Shown: positions 7,711 to 16,688 of the stretch, piece after piece | How the letters are laid out: each line of letters begins with the position of its first letter | Numbering within the stretch: the first letter of the stretch is position 1 | Assembly: GCA_016783455.1 (NCBI GenBank) | Contig: JADHWN010000002.1 | Coordinates: 1-64,000, forward strand | DNA length: 64,000 bases | Direction: 5' to 3' | Source: Candidatus Bathyarchaeota archaeon | Lineage (GTDB): Archaea; Thermoproteota; Bathyarchaeia; TCS64 | Translations under genes and position numbers: made by a program | The notes under the pieces: model-generated | What the model was told of the DNA's origin: nothing | The model's database searches: none | What the model saw: the letters and a program-made list of their open reading frames with translations, nothing else

Positions 7711-10134
7711 CTAGAGGGAGAACCTCACAGCAGGGTACCCTTCCACCTCGCACTCCCCCCCATCCCCCTCCAGGACCTCCACGTCCTCCGCCTTGAGGGT
7801 CGCAGAGATGTCCTCGATGCCCATGGAGACCATCTCCGCCTCTTCCGAACTACCTGCGTAGATCCTCAGCTCGTCCAGAGGCTTGTTGAGGGGAATCCCC
7901 AGCCTGTTCTTCTCCTTCCTGACGTCCCTGATCACCGCAATTATCAGGTCCCCCCGTCTCTCCGCCTCCTCGTCGATAAGGGACTCATCGGCCTCAGGCC
8001 ACCGGCTCAGGTGGATGCTATCGGAGCCACCGTCAGCGTACATGAAGCTGTAGACCTCCTCGGTAAGGTGGGGTATCGCCGGGGCGAGGAGCTGGAGCAT
8101 CCTCCGCACAGCATAGTACAGCGTCTGCTGGGCCGATGCCTTCTCCTCCCCCTCCGAGTAAAGCCTGTGCTTCGCCGCCTCGAGGTAGTGGTCACAGAAG
8201 ACGTGCCAAATGAAGTTACGGGCAGCCTCCACGGCGTTCATGAAGCGGCAGGGCTCATACTCCGCGGTCGCCTCCTTCACCACGCCCTCGAGCTTGCTCA
8301 GGATCCACCTGTCTAGGAGGTCGGGCTCGACCTTGGTAGATGGGTCGTAGTCCTCGAGCCTCATACTGGCGAACCTGCAGGCGTTCCAGAGCTTCCTCAT
8401 GAACCTCCAGCCATACTCGGCGTCAGCCCACCTGAACGGGATATCCGTCCCCGTGCTCCCCCCGGTCGCCGCCCAGAGGCGGGAGGCGTCGGAGCCGTAC
8501 TTGTCGAACACCTCGGGGGTGGCCACAAAGTTCCCCAGGGACTTGCTCATCTTGCGACCGTCGGTCCCCAGCACCATCCCGTTGATGAGCACCGAGTCGT
8601 ACGCCGTCTCGCCGAAGAGGGCGAGGTGCCTCACCATGAGGTAGTATGCCCAGGTCCTGATGATGTCGTGGCCGGACGGATGTACCGAGGCCGGGAACAA
8701 GTTCCTCCAGTCCTCCCTGTCGGGCCACCCCGCGTGGATGGCGCAGGATAGGGAGGAGTCGAACCACGTGTCCAGCACGTCTGTCTCCCCCCTCCACTGG
8801 GTGCCCCCGCACTCGCATGTCCCCTCCATCTTGTCAACCCTAGGGTCCACGGGGAGCACCTCAGGCTTGGCGATCCTCACCTTCCCACAGTTCTCGCAAT
8901 ACCAGACGGGGATTGGGGTCGCGAAGACCCTCTGCCTGCTCAGCACCCAGTCCCAGTCCAAGGCGTTGGCCCAGTCGATGAGCCTGTATCTCATCCAGTC
9001 GGGGTACCAGTCGATCTCCATGGCCTTCTTCACCACCTCCTCGGTGAGGCTCATGGTCCTCATGAACCACTGGTCTGTGGTCACCACCTCGATGTGGGTG
9101 TCGCATCTCCAGCAGACCCCTATCTCCTGCTCCAGGTTCTCCGTCTTCCTCAGGAGCCCCGCCTCATCGAGGTCCTTGAGTATAGCATCCCGGGCCTCCT
9201 CTACCCCCATGCCCGCGTACTTCCCGGCAGCAGCCGTCAGCATCCCCTTCCCGTCGATGAGCTTGATCACGGGGAGCTTATACTTGGCCACAGCCAGCAC
9301 GTCCGCCTTATCACCATAAGTGCAGATCATCATGGTACCCGTGCCGAACTTGGGGTCCACGGCGTCGTCGGCGATGATGGCCACCTTGCGGTCGGAGAGG
9401 GGGATGCTCGCCTCCCCTCCGATCAGATTGTTGAACCTCTCGTCCTCAGGGTGGACGCCTATGGCCACGCAGGCTGGGATGTACTCGGGCCTCGTGGTAG
9501 CGATGAGGAGGGCCTCCCCCTCCGCGCTGAACGCGATGGTGTAGATCTTACCCGTCCTTGCCTCCCTCTCCACCTCGGCGTCTGCGATGGCGGTCTCGCA
9601 CCTGGGGCACCAGTTGATGGGGTGCTCCCCCTTGTAGATCATGTCCTTCTCGTAGAGCATGAGGAAGCTCCGCTGTACCTTGCGTATGTAGTCCGGCTCC
9701 ATGGTCCTGTACTCGAGGCTCCAGTCGACGCTGCAGCCGAGACGGATCACCCCTTCCTTCATGATGGCGATGTACTGCTCTATCCACTCCTCGCAGAGCT
9801 TCCTGAACTCGTCGGGAGGGATGTCGCTGCGCCTGATCTTGTAGGCCTTCTCCACGGCGACCTCCGTGGGCAGCCCGTGGCAGTCCCATCCCTGGGGGAA
9901 GTGGACGTTGTAGCCCTGCATCCGCTTGTAGCGGGCCCTCATGTCGAAGTAGGTCCAGTTCAGGACGTTCCCCATGTGGAAGTCCCCGCTCGGGTAGGGG
10001 GGCGGGGTGTCTACCGAGTACCTGGGTCGACCGTCGTCTCCCCAGTTGTAGACGTATGTCCCGTTCTCCTCCCAGAGCCTCTCCCACTTCTTCTCTATCT
10101 CTATGAAGTCGATCTTGCGTGGTAGTTGTTTCAT
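7711..10134 (-). CDS. valS: Valyl-tRNA synthetase
   Basis: Class I synthetase of 807 aa, the short archaeal form. It charges tRNA-Val with an editing step. The HIGH-type motif is FHMGN at residues 52-56 and KMSKS is near residue 525 (DGRKMSKSLGN). The CP1 editing domain includes IATTRPEY and a KFGTGTMM segment. Cysteine pairs CPRC and CENCGK/CECGG form zinc knuckles. The C-terminal anticodon-binding region has the expected RKEKNRLGIPLNKP segment. The ATG at 10134 fits the conserved N-terminus (IEKKWERLW). Confidence 0.97.
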   Translation of the reverse strand: MKQLPRKIDFIEIEKKWERLWEENGTYVYNWGDDGRPRYSVDTPPPYPSGDFHMGNVLNWTYFDMRARYKRMQGYNVHFPQGWDCHGLPTEVAVEKAYKIRRSDIPPDEFRKLCEEWIEQYIAIMKEGVIRLGCSVDWSLEYRTMEPDYIRKVQRSFLMLYEKDMIYKGEHPINWCPRCETAIADAEVEREARTGKIYTIAFSAEGEALLIATTRPEYIPACVAIGVHPEDERFNNLIGGEASIPLSDRKVAIIADDAVDPKFGTGTMMICTYGDKADVLAVAKYKLPVIKLIDGKGMLTAAAGKYAGMGVEEARDAILKDLDEAGLLRKTENLEQEIGVCWRCDTHIEVVTTDQWFMRTMSLTEEVVKKAMEIDWYPDWMRYRLIDWANALDWDWVLSRQRVFATPIPVWYCENCGKVRIAKPEVLPVDPRVDKMEGTCECGGTQWRGETDVLDTWFDSSLSCAIHAGWPDREDWRNLFPASVHPSGHDIIRTWAYYLMVRHLALFGETAYDSVLINGMVLGTDGRKMSKSLGNFVATPEVFDKYGSDASRLWAATGGSTGTDIPFRWADAEYGWRFMRKLWNACRFASMRLEDYDPSTKVEPDLLDRWILSKLEGVVKEATAEYEPCRFMNAVEAARNFIWHVFCDHYLEAAKHRLYSEGEEKASAQQTLYYAVRRMLQLLAPAIPHLTEEVYSFMYADGGSDSIHLSRWPEADESLIDEEAERRGDLIIAVIRDVRKEKNRLGIPLNKPLDELRIYAGSSEEAEMVSMGIEDISATLKAEDVEVLEGDGGECEVEGYPAVRFSL

Positions 10135-10373
10135 TTCATGATCACCTGTCCCGAGTACTCAAACGTGGACGATTGAATGGGGGGATCGGTGGACTCCCCT
10201 CTTATAATGTTGTCCGTCGTCCTCTGAGGCAGACTATCAAATAACTCGTTGCGGCTTCCTTCACAGCTCCCCCGCTTGGGGGGCAACAAAACGATACCCC
10301 ATGTACCTCTCCTCAGACAGTACTGGATACGACTTGAGGGGCGTTCATAAAAACTTTATGATAGCCGGATACG
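10135..10373. other. Intergenic region with a GC hairpin, no gene seen
   Basis: This 239-nt stretch lies upstream of valS and downstream of the MBL gene, both on the minus strand. It contains a short hairpin at about 10268-10283 (CCCCC, loop GCTT, GGGGG) and a TTTATGATA-like AT block near 10355. It could carry a leader of valS or a small structured RNA, but I cannot assign a class. Confidence 0.35.
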
Positions 10374-11207
10374 CTAAGCCTCGATGAGACGGGGCTCATC
10401 CTTCTTCTGGGATCCCCTGACCTCGATCCCCTCCCCCAGGATGATCTGCATGCCATCCCTCGCCGAGACCGTGGGCACACCCGTCTCACTCTCCAAGTAG
10501 GCGGCCTCCTCCTCGGGCCCCGCGTTGAGCATGCTCATCCCGAAGTGGGTCAGGACGCCACAGCCTGGCTTGACCTCCTCCAGTATTCTCAGGACGTCAT
10601 CTGTGCAGAGGTGGTACTTCAGGGGCTTACCCCTCGGCCTCAGGACGCAGAGGATCAGGAGCCTGCATCCCCGATAGGCCTCCCCCAGGCCGTTATAGGG
10701 GGCCGTGTCAGAGGTATATCCAATTGAGCCCACCTCCGGGACGCCCACCCTGAGGCCCACGGTGTCGGCGTCACTGTGCCGGGCCTCCATTGCCTGGAAG
10801 CGTAGGTCGTCGACCTCGAAGGCGCTCCCGCTGCCAAGTACATGTACCTCCTTGACGAGGTTCTGGTGGTATCTGGAGACGCTGGAGTCGAAGTTATCGC
10901 TCCCCTGGAGCACGCTCCTCGAGGCTGCCAGCACCCCCCTCTTGTCCTGAGTGCCGTGGGTCATCGCCTCGACGAGGACCTCGGCGTCGGTGTAGTGGTC
11001 GGGGTGGCAGTGGGTCACGACTAGGGCGTCGAGCTTCTGGGGGCTGAGCCGCGCCCAGTTGGAGTAGACGAGGGCTCCCGGTCCAGGGTCCAGGTGGATA
11101 TCCGTGCCTCCATGGACCATCCTGATGCCAGCCGTCCGTCTTTGCTGGGTTATCATAGTGAACCGGCCTCCTCCCGTGCCCAGCATGTGGAGTTTGAAGG
11201 GTTCCAA
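10374..11207 (-). CDS. MBL-fold metallohydrolase (RNase Z-like)
   Basis: Metallo-beta-lactamase fold protein of 277 aa. The zinc motif HCHPDH is at residues 66-71. Later metal ligands are probably the His in MEARHSDAD, the Asp in YTSDTAPY and the His in LTHFGMSM. The GTGGGR loop at the N-terminus is common to this superfamily. The overall order resembles RNase Z and related archaeal hydrolases, but no exosite of true RNase Z is evident, so the substrate is unassigned. It is transcribed away from tRNA-Ile. Confidence 0.83.
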   Translation of the reverse strand: MEPFKLHMLGTGGGRFTMITQQRRTAGIRMVHGGTDIHLDPGPGALVYSNWARLSPQKLDALVVTHCHPDHYTDAEVLVEAMTHGTQDKRGVLAASRSVLQGSDNFDSSVSRYHQNLVKEVHVLGSGSAFEVDDLRFQAMEARHSDADTVGLRVGVPEVGSIGYTSDTAPYNGLGEAYRGCRLLILCVLRPRGKPLKYHLCTDDVLRILEEVKPGCGVLTHFGMSMLNAGPEEEAAYLESETGVPTVSARDGMQIILGEGIEVRGSQKKDEPRLIEA

Positions 11208-11272
11208 CTTCCTAGACCCGACTATCTGTATTCAATGCAGTATTTGACTTGACTGGGGCGCGCGTTGAGGAG

Positions 11273-11284
11273 TTAAATATTTAA
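11273..11284 (+). promoter_or_regulatory. TATA box of tRNA-Ile
   Basis: The palindrome TTAAATATTTAA lies 29-40 nt before the first base of tRNA-Ile, the spacing expected for an archaeal TATA box. Confidence 0.6.
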
Positions 11285-11312
11285 CGGGGTTGCTGTATCA
11301 GAGTTTTGCAGC

Positions 11313-11390
11313 GGGCCCGTGGCTTAGATTGGTTAAAGCGTTCGACTGATAATCGAAAGATCGTGAGTTCAAATCTCACCGGGCCCACCA
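11313..11390 (+). tRNA. tRNA-Ile (anticodon GAT)
   Basis: Acceptor strands GGGCCCG/CGGGCCC, discriminator A and an encoded CCA. The anticodon stem is TTCGA/TCGAA with loop CTGATAA, giving GAT. The T arm is GTGAG/CTCAC with loop TTCAAAT. The 3' end is repeated imperfectly at 12173-12193, which suggests use as an integration site. Confidence 0.96.
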
Positions 11391-11570
11391 ATCCTTAAAT
11401 CCACTTTCATGTTGGTTTATGTACCACTTCTCGGGGATAGAGCCTCGGGTAGATCAGCCCTTGAGTGTAAAACAAAACTGTGGATCACCAGAAATAATGG
11501 TTGCTGGTCGCGCGCGATTGATGAGGTTTTGTGAAAGATTGGTAGGTAGAATTTTTCTGCGCGCGCAGCA

Positions 11571-11777
11571 TCAGGGTTCGCGTTCAGACAGGTAACCTAT
11601 GTTCTGATATAGGCGATCTATCTCCAGGGATAGAGTTTTGTTCAACTGCTTCACCTCTTCCAGGTCGAGATTCAGAAGCTCGCTCTCCTTCTCCAGCTCC
11701 CCTACCTCCGCCCTGAGCCTTGAGACCTCCTCCTCCAGCTCGGAGACCGTCTTGTTATCGTCCAACGTCCACTTCAC
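11571..11777 (-). CDS. Small coiled-coil protein, 68 aa
   Basis: Almost the whole product is a predicted coiled coil, with heptads such as SELEEEVSRLRAEVGELEKE. No known domain. It starts 10 nt after the stop of the similar gene at 11788, so the two are probably one transcript and might pair as a heterodimer. It ends beside a palindromic CTGCGCGCGCAG (11558-11569). Confidence 0.55.
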   Translation of the reverse strand: MKWTLDDNKTVSELEEEVSRLRAEVGELEKESELLNLDLEEVKQLNKTLSLEIDRLYQNIGYLSEREP

Positions 11778-11787
11778 CCCGTGAATG

Positions 11788-11979
11788 TCACAGGAGCCCC
11801 CTGAGCTCCTGGGTCTGCTCGAGCCTCTCCCTGACCTCCCTCTTCAGGTCCTCATTCTCGAGAGCGATCTGCTCTATGAGCGCATTCAGATCCTCTTTCT
11901 CCTTCTTCAGCTTGTCCAGCCTCTCCCTCAGATTGGTCAGTTCGAAGATAAGTTCCGCTCTTCTGTCTTCCTGAGACAT
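11788..11979 (-). CDS. Small coiled-coil protein, 63 aa
   Basis: A second short coiled-coil protein (RERLDKLKKEKEDLNALIEQ), acidic and basic residues alternating, no other domain. First of a two-gene unit with 11571-11777. Both lie inside the tRNA-Ile-flanked segment. Function unknown. Confidence 0.55.
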   Translation of the reverse strand: MSQEDRRAELIFELTNLRERLDKLKKEKEDLNALIEQIALENEDLKREVRERLEQTQELRGLL

Positions 11980-12172
11980 CCGTGAATCAGATTAGTTGAC
12001 CTCATCTCCGTTATAAATTATGGCGTGCCTATGTGAAGGCGTATTTATCCCTTCTCCTCCAGCCCCTCCGTGAAAACTTATGCGCGCGCGAAGATGGGGA
12101 TACGCTCTTAGTGGGCTTCACGTATCAACTTCGTATACAAAAAAAACCATAATTTTTAATCTTAAGGGTAAA

Positions 12173-12193
12173 CAAATCTCACCAGACCCACCA
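12173..12193 (+). repeat. Copy of the tRNA-Ile 3' end (attachment-site-like)
   Basis: Matches positions 11370-11390 of tRNA-Ile over 21 nt with two G-to-A differences, including the CCA end. The sequence before it does not fold as a tRNA. It is in the same orientation as the tRNA, as attR is relative to attL. Confidence 0.6.
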
Positions 12194-12245
12194 TTTTCAC
12201 TTACAACTATACGGTGAAAACATCAGAATGGGAAAGGTTACTTTC

Positions 12246-12509
12246 TCAGCGGAGGAGCTCGACCTTCATGTAGGTCTGCTCGACCTCGAGGCCCTGGATG
12301 AGGACGTTGAACAGGTTCACGATCTTGGGCTCCAGGGAGGCATCATCGTTCATCGCGTGGAATAGCTGCTCCCTCAGCTCGTAGAACTCCTCGACGTTCT
12401 CGAGCAACCTCGTCACCATGACCAGGGCGTCCTTCTCCTCCGGCGTGCACTCGATCTGCTCCATCTGGTAGAGCTCTGCCAGTGGATCCCTCTCACCCTC
12501 TCCTGTCAT
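12246..12509 (-). CDS. Conserved-looking acidic helical protein, 87 aa
   Basis: Not recognised. From ATG 12509 (MTGEGERDPL) the product is 87 aa, acidic and helical, with LVMVTRLLENVEEFYELREQ as a central helix. A longer frame reaches 12608, but its extra N-terminus is of different composition and AT-rich, so the shorter start is preferred. No membrane segment or metal motif. Confidence 0.5.
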   Translation of the reverse strand: MTGEGERDPLAELYQMEQIECTPEEKDALVMVTRLLENVEEFYELREQLFHAMNDDASLEPKIVNLFNVLIQGLEVEQTYMKVELLR

Positions 12510-12911
12510 GGTCCAAGATGCCTCCAGTCCGCTAGGATTGAAATCAACAGCGAAGTGTTGAGAATATACCCTTAATGAAAAATCAACATATACATTGATT
12601 TTTAACAAATAAAGTGCAATGAGGTTCGTTATTCCATATGATTTTAATATCGTTCTTTAAAGTTTAAGTTTACCTGATTTTCCCATAAAAATAACTGTAT
12701 CAAGAGTACCCAAATCTTTGGATCTCGTTTCCTTAAAAGGTGCAACTGGACGCTTTCCCTTTTTAAATACAACTTGGCAAAATGGACGTCTAAATCCGTA
12801 GCCCAACTAAAATCTAGCGTACGCTCATGCTCCTCCAGTTTTAGATTCCACCCATTCCGAGAATGAGTCTTTTAAACAAGTACCCTGCTAGATGGATGCT
12901 GAGGCTTCGAG
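12510..12911. other. AT-rich intergenic region, possible gene remnant
   Basis: No convincing gene. On the minus strand a frame from about 12876 to 12644 stays open for roughly 75 codons (including DLDVHFAKLYLKRES) but has no ATG or GTG start in a useful place. It may be the decayed end of a lost gene. The right part must carry the promoter of the deaminase gene at 12912. Confidence 0.35.
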
Positions 12912-13406
12912 TTGGAGCGACCAGACAAGACGATGTACTTCCTCAAGATAGCCCTGGCGGTGGCCGCCCGATCCACATGTACCAGACGAAAGTTCGGGGC
13001 AGTCGTAGTGAACGGGAACAACATCGTGGGCACAGGATACAACGGCCCTGCGAAGGGCGTCGTGAACTGCATGGAGGTGGGCTGCATCAAGGACGAGATG
13101 GACTCACCCAAGGGGAGGTCCTACGACTACTGCCCCGCGGTCCACGCCGAGGAGAATGCGATCATCAACTCCAACAGGTCGGACAGGATAGGCGCCAAGC
13201 TCTACCTCGCGGGCCTGGACTCAGATGGTAGCTACACCAAGGCTATGCCTTGCCAGAGGTGTAAGCGGAAGATAATCAACTCGGAGATCGAGGAGGTCAT
13301 CGTCCTCGATGACCGCGGTGAGCCCGAGAGCTACCAAGTAGAGGACTGGGTCCAGGAGGACAGCGACTGGTACACCGCGGAGCTCTCTGCGGTCCGAGAC
13401 GGATAG
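12912..13406 (+). CDS. Deoxycytidylate (dCMP) deaminase
   Basis: Zinc-dependent cytidine-deaminase-fold enzyme that converts dCMP to dUMP for dTTP synthesis. The zinc and proton-relay motif HAE is at residues 78-80 and the PCxxC ligands (PCQRC) at 113-117. RSTCTRRKFGAV and GYNGP are typical of the ComEB/dCMP branch. The TTG start at 12912 gives the family's MERP-type N-terminus; starting at the ATG at 12933 would cut into the first helix. Confidence 0.92.
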   Translation: MERPDKTMYFLKIALAVAARSTCTRRKFGAVVVNGNNIVGTGYNGPAKGVVNCMEVGCIKDEMDSPKGRSYDYCPAVHAEENAIINSNRSDRIGAKLYLAGLDSDGSYTKAMPCQRCKRKIINSEIEEVIVLDDRGEPESYQVEDWVQEDSDWYTAELSAVRDG

Positions 13407-13480
13407 CGGAAGTGCCTAGAACATCATCGTATTCCTGTGACCTCATGGGTTTTATCATTGGACGCACATTGTAAGCACTG

Positions 13481-14542
13481 ATGAGGTTCAGGGACAGGGA
13501 TGCGCCGGTTACGCCCGAGGGACTCATATTCAGGACATACGGCTACGACCATCCCCCCGACTCCTGTTTCTGCGACCTCGAGTACGCCTCGGAGTCCATC
13601 TACACGACAAAAAACCCGAAAGCCATCAGGACAGGCCTCTCCACAAACTTCTACAAGTTCTACCTGGATGGCGGTCTCAAGTTCGCAAGGAAACGCGAGC
13701 CTCCTCACGTGTTACTCCATGAACCAATGAGCCTGGAGATGGTGGGGGTCAAGGCAGAGCAGCTCTCCGAGGTAATGCGCCCCACCGAAAGGCTGAAGGA
13801 GCTCCTGGATGAGGAGAACGATCCCCTCGTGGAGACGGCGAGGGACGTGCTCGACCTAGTTCTTGAGAGATCCTCTCTCAGGCTCCGTGACTTCGGGGTC
13901 TTCGGCTCCCTGGCCCACGGATTCCACCACCCCCAGTACAGCGACGTAGATCTCATCATATATGGAGTGGAACAGTTCAAGGAGCTGAGGTCAACCCTCA
14001 TAGCGCTCTACGGGGAGGGCTCCATGATGAACGAGTTCGACACCTGGACCCCCGAGGATCCCCCCCAGCACTGGAACTTCACCGACTACGAGAAGGCCGA
14101 GTACGGCGGCTATCAGAAGAGGAAGCTCATCTACGCCAGATTCTCCTCACCCAAGCTGGGCCGTACGGTCAACGTCGAGTTCGAGCCAGTCCGAAGATGG
14201 GACGAGATAACTAACGAGTACCCGAATACGGAGAGGATCGAGCCCCTTGGACGGGTCGAGGCCGTCGGCGAGGTCCTCTCGGACGACGAGGGGGGCTTCA
14301 TGCCCTCCGTCTACCCCGTGGAGCTCCACGAGGTCAGCTGCGACGTCGACCCAGGCAGCATCAGCAGGGTCGTCTCCTACGTGAAGGAGTACCGCCTCCA
14401 GCTCATGGAGGGCGAGACGGCGCTGATCAAGGGCAACCTCGAGAGGGTCATCACAGAGGACGGGGAGTTCCACCAGATAACTCTCAGTTATGGTCCCGAT
14501 TACTTCGGACAGGTCTTCAAGATCCTGAAGGCCCCTCGGTAA
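13481..14542 (+). CDS. Predicted nucleotidyltransferase (polymerase-beta superfamily)
   Basis: A 353-aa protein with a central polymerase-beta-type core: FGS at 141-143 and the metal-binding DVD at 155-157 (FGSLAHGF...YSDVDLI). The N-terminal 120 residues contain a conserved-looking TYGYDHPPDSCFCDLEYA segment, and the C-terminal 100 residues a small beta domain. The layout resembles archaeal COG1665-type proteins. Target (nucleotide, protein or RNA) unknown. It is followed by a small coiled-coil gene 44 nt later. Confidence 0.75.
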   Translation: MRFRDRDAPVTPEGLIFRTYGYDHPPDSCFCDLEYASESIYTTKNPKAIRTGLSTNFYKFYLDGGLKFARKREPPHVLLHEPMSLEMVGVKAEQLSEVMRPTERLKELLDEENDPLVETARDVLDLVLERSSLRLRDFGVFGSLAHGFHHPQYSDVDLIIYGVEQFKELRSTLIALYGEGSMMNEFDTWTPEDPPQHWNFTDYEKAEYGGYQKRKLIYARFSSPKLGRTVNVEFEPVRRWDEITNEYPNTERIEPLGRVEAVGEVLSDDEGGFMPSVYPVELHEVSCDVDPGSISRVVSYVKEYRLQLMEGETALIKGNLERVITEDGEFHQITLSYGPDYFGQVFKILKAPR

Positions 14543-14586
14543 ACTTATAAAAAGGATGGTCTCTGGTCAATCGAGAGGTCTTCCGT

Positions 14587-14727
14587 ATGAGCCAAGAGAA
14601 GAAGATAAGCGATCTGGAGACGGAGATTAAGTTCTTACTGGATAAGCTCGAGGGGATGGACGAGCGCTTCGATGAGTACGAGGAGAGGTTCAAGGAGATC
14701 GAGGAGAAGATAGACGCCCTCCGGTAG
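14587..14727 (+). CDS. Tiny coiled-coil protein, 46 aa
   Basis: A short frame encoding one continuous charged helix (KISDLETEIKFLLDKLEGMD, then ERFDEYEERFKEIEEKIDAL). The composition and regular heptads argue that it is a real gene. An AT-rich TTATAAAA block at about 14544 gives it its own promoter. Function unknown. Confidence 0.6.
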   Translation: MSQEKKISDLETEIKFLLDKLEGMDERFDEYEERFKEIEEKIDALR

Positions 14728-14806
14728 CATTCTCCGGGAAGGGATGTCGCCCTCCCTCACATGAAAGCGTTTATTAATGCATTGCATACCTTGCAAACAG
14801 ATTCGT

Positions 14807-16060
14807 ATGTCCCTGGGTGAGCATACATCGAAGCAGATCATAGGCACCAAAGGAGACTCGCTTAAAGGCCGGAAGATAGTCCTCTGCATCACCGGGAGCG
14901 TCGCCGCCTTCAAGAGCCCCGAGATCGCCCGGGAGCTTATGCGCCTGGGAGCCGAGGTCTACACAGTCATGTCGGAGATGGCCCAGGTCATCATCCACCC
15001 CTACCTCATGGAGTACGCCACCGGGAACCCGGTGGTGACCGAGCTCACGGGCAAGATAGAGCACGTCACCCTCGGCGGGGTCCACCCCGATAGGGCCGAC
15101 CTCGTTCTGGTGGCTCCGAGCACCGCCAACACCATAGGGAAGGCCGCGTGCGCCATCGATGACACCCCCGTGACCACTCTCCTGACCACTGCCATTGGGG
15201 CTGGGATACCCATCATCATCGCCCCGGCGATGCATGCCTCCATGTACAAGCACCCGATCGTCCTGGAGAACATACGGAAGCTGGAGTCCATCGGAGTCGA
15301 GGTCCTGATGCCCCGGATGGAGGAGGGGAAGGCCAAGATACCCGGCACCGAGGAGATCGTCCAATCGGTCGTGAACAAGCTCACAGTTGAGAGGGACTTC
15401 GAGGGGATGAAGATCGTCGTGACCGGAGGACCCTGCCGAGAGTACCTCGACGGCTTCAGGTACATCTCCAACCCCAGCTCGGGGAAGATGGGGGTCGCCA
15501 TCGCGGAGGCAGCCCTGGACAGAGGAGCGGAGGTGACCCTGGTCTTCGGCCCAGGGACAGCCGTGCCCCCGTCGAGAGCCAAGGTCGTGAAGGTTGAGAC
15601 CACCGAGGAGATGCTGGACGCCGTCGTGGAGTCCTTGAAGGCCGGGGACAAGGACGTGGCTATCCTCTCCGCTGCTGCCGCTGACTACAAGCCCGCCGAC
15701 AGGAAGATGGTGAAGACTCCGTCGGGGATGGAGCACTGGACCGTGGACCTAAGGCCCCTGCCGAAGATCATCGAGCAGGTGAAGAAGGTAGACCCCGACG
15801 TGTTCCTCGTGGGCTTCAAGGCCGAGTACGACCTCACGGAGGAGGAGCTCCTCAGGAGGGCCACAAAGAGAATGGGCGAAGCCGAGATGGACCTGATAGT
15901 GGCGAACGACGTCTCTAAGGACCGGGTCGGCTTCGGCACCGACACGAACGAGGTCTTCATAATCGACCGGGGAGGCGAAGTGACTCACGTCCCACTGAAG
16001 AGCAAGAGGGAGGTCGCCGACATGCTCCTAACAAAGGTCAAGGAGAAGATGACAGGATAG
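14807..16060 (+). CDS. coaBC: Bifunctional CoaBC (phosphopantothenoylcysteine synthetase/decarboxylase)
   Basis: Makes 4'-phosphopantetheine from phosphopantothenate and cysteine in CoA synthesis. The N-terminal flavin-dependent decarboxylase domain (about 25-205) has GSVAAFKSPEIAREL, APSTANT and the APAMH motif. The C-terminal synthetase domain has GGPCREYLDGFRYISNPSSG, then SAAAADYKP and a VANDVSKD segment. ATG 14807 gives 417 aa. The upstream 10 codons of the open frame overlap an AT-rich promoter region and look non-coding. Confidence 0.95.
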   Translation: MSLGEHTSKQIIGTKGDSLKGRKIVLCITGSVAAFKSPEIARELMRLGAEVYTVMSEMAQVIIHPYLMEYATGNPVVTELTGKIEHVTLGGVHPDRADLVLVAPSTANTIGKAACAIDDTPVTTLLTTAIGAGIPIIIAPAMHASMYKHPIVLENIRKLESIGVEVLMPRMEEGKAKIPGTEEIVQSVVNKLTVERDFEGMKIVVTGGPCREYLDGFRYISNPSSGKMGVAIAEAALDRGAEVTLVFGPGTAVPPSRAKVVKVETTEEMLDAVVESLKAGDKDVAILSAAAADYKPADRKMVKTPSGMEHWTVDLRPLPKIIEQVKKVDPDVFLVGFKAEYDLTEEELLRRATKRMGEAEMDLIVANDVSKDRVGFGTDTNEVFIIDRGGEVTHVPLKSKREVADMLLTKVKEKMTG

Positions 16061-16100
16061 ACACCTGATAATTGTAAATATCCCTTCTTTCATATTCCCT

Positions 16101-16688
16101 TTGATACCCTTGAGGCCCAAAGACGACATCACTGGAGAGCAAGGCAGCGAAGGCGAGGAGTTCACGGTACGTCTCGACGATGATCTGAAGAGATATCTGA
16201 CTTTCCTCGAGAGCAGCCGCCTGATAAGGGACAGGGAGGAGGCGATTCTGGCGGCTCTCCGCATATACAAGAAGCTCAACATGCATGAGTGGCTGCAGTA
16301 CGTGTACCGCCTGGGCGACCAGAGGATCCTCATGGTCTCCCAGGGGATGCTGAACGACATATTCACCTCGGTCAGCGAAGCGCAGCTGTACGAGATCGCA
16401 CGCATGTCGGCACTCAAGAGGAGGATAGTTGATCCCTTCGACCCCGAGCTGGACCTCAGCGAACCCTCCAACTGGGGGGTGATCCTCAACGAGCTTGAGA
16501 ACCTGGGCTGGGCGAAGTTCAGCAGGAACGGAGGTGAGATGATGGTCGAGTTCCTCGGTGTCCCTATCGCGTACTTGAAGGGCTATCTTGAGACGTTATT
16601 CCAGGCGGAGTTCAGAATCACCCGCGCTCTTGATGGAGGCGTCTACGTATTCAGCCTGACGGGGGAGAGGCCGGAGGTCTGGCGTTAG
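16101..16688 (+). CDS. Uncharacterised archaeal protein, 195 aa
   Basis: Not recognised. After an acidic N-terminus there is a FTVRLDDDLKRYLTFLESSR segment that looks like a ribbon-helix-helix-type strand and helix (about residues 21-55). A helical middle and a C-terminal alpha/beta part follow (WAKFSRNGGEMMVEFLGVP). It may be a DNA-binding protein with a sensory C-terminus. The TTG at 16101 is the start used; a TTG nine bases later is equally possible. It overlaps the convergent lrp gene by 4 nt. Confidence 0.6.
   Translation: MIPLRPKDDITGEQGSEGEEFTVRLDDDLKRYLTFLESSRLIRDREEAILAALRIYKKLNMHEWLQYVYRLGDQRILMVSQGMLNDIFTSVSEAQLYEIARMSALKRRIVDPFDPELDLSEPSNWGVILNELENLGWAKFSRNGGEMMVEFLGVPIAYLKGYLETLFQAEFRITRALDGGVYVFSLTGERPEVWR

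Larger units (their letters stand above)
11391..12193. mobile_element. Possible remnant of an element integrated at tRNA-Ile
   Basis: About 0.8 kb lies between tRNA-Ile and a 21-nt copy of its 3' end (19 of 21 identical) at 12173-12193. Archaeal integrases commonly leave such a tRNA 3'-end duplication. The enclosed DNA holds only two tiny coiled-coil genes and several CGCGCG tracts; no integrase gene is left. I read it as a decayed scar. The alternative is a chance or older tRNA duplication. Confidence 0.45.

Noticed and set aside
9094..10125. Long plus-strand open frame opposite valS
   Set aside because: Antisense shadow of valS; composition is that of a GC-rich non-coding frame.
12644..12876. 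Minus-strand open frame of about 75 codons
   Set aside because: No usable start codon and no recognisable domain; noted only as a possible remnant.
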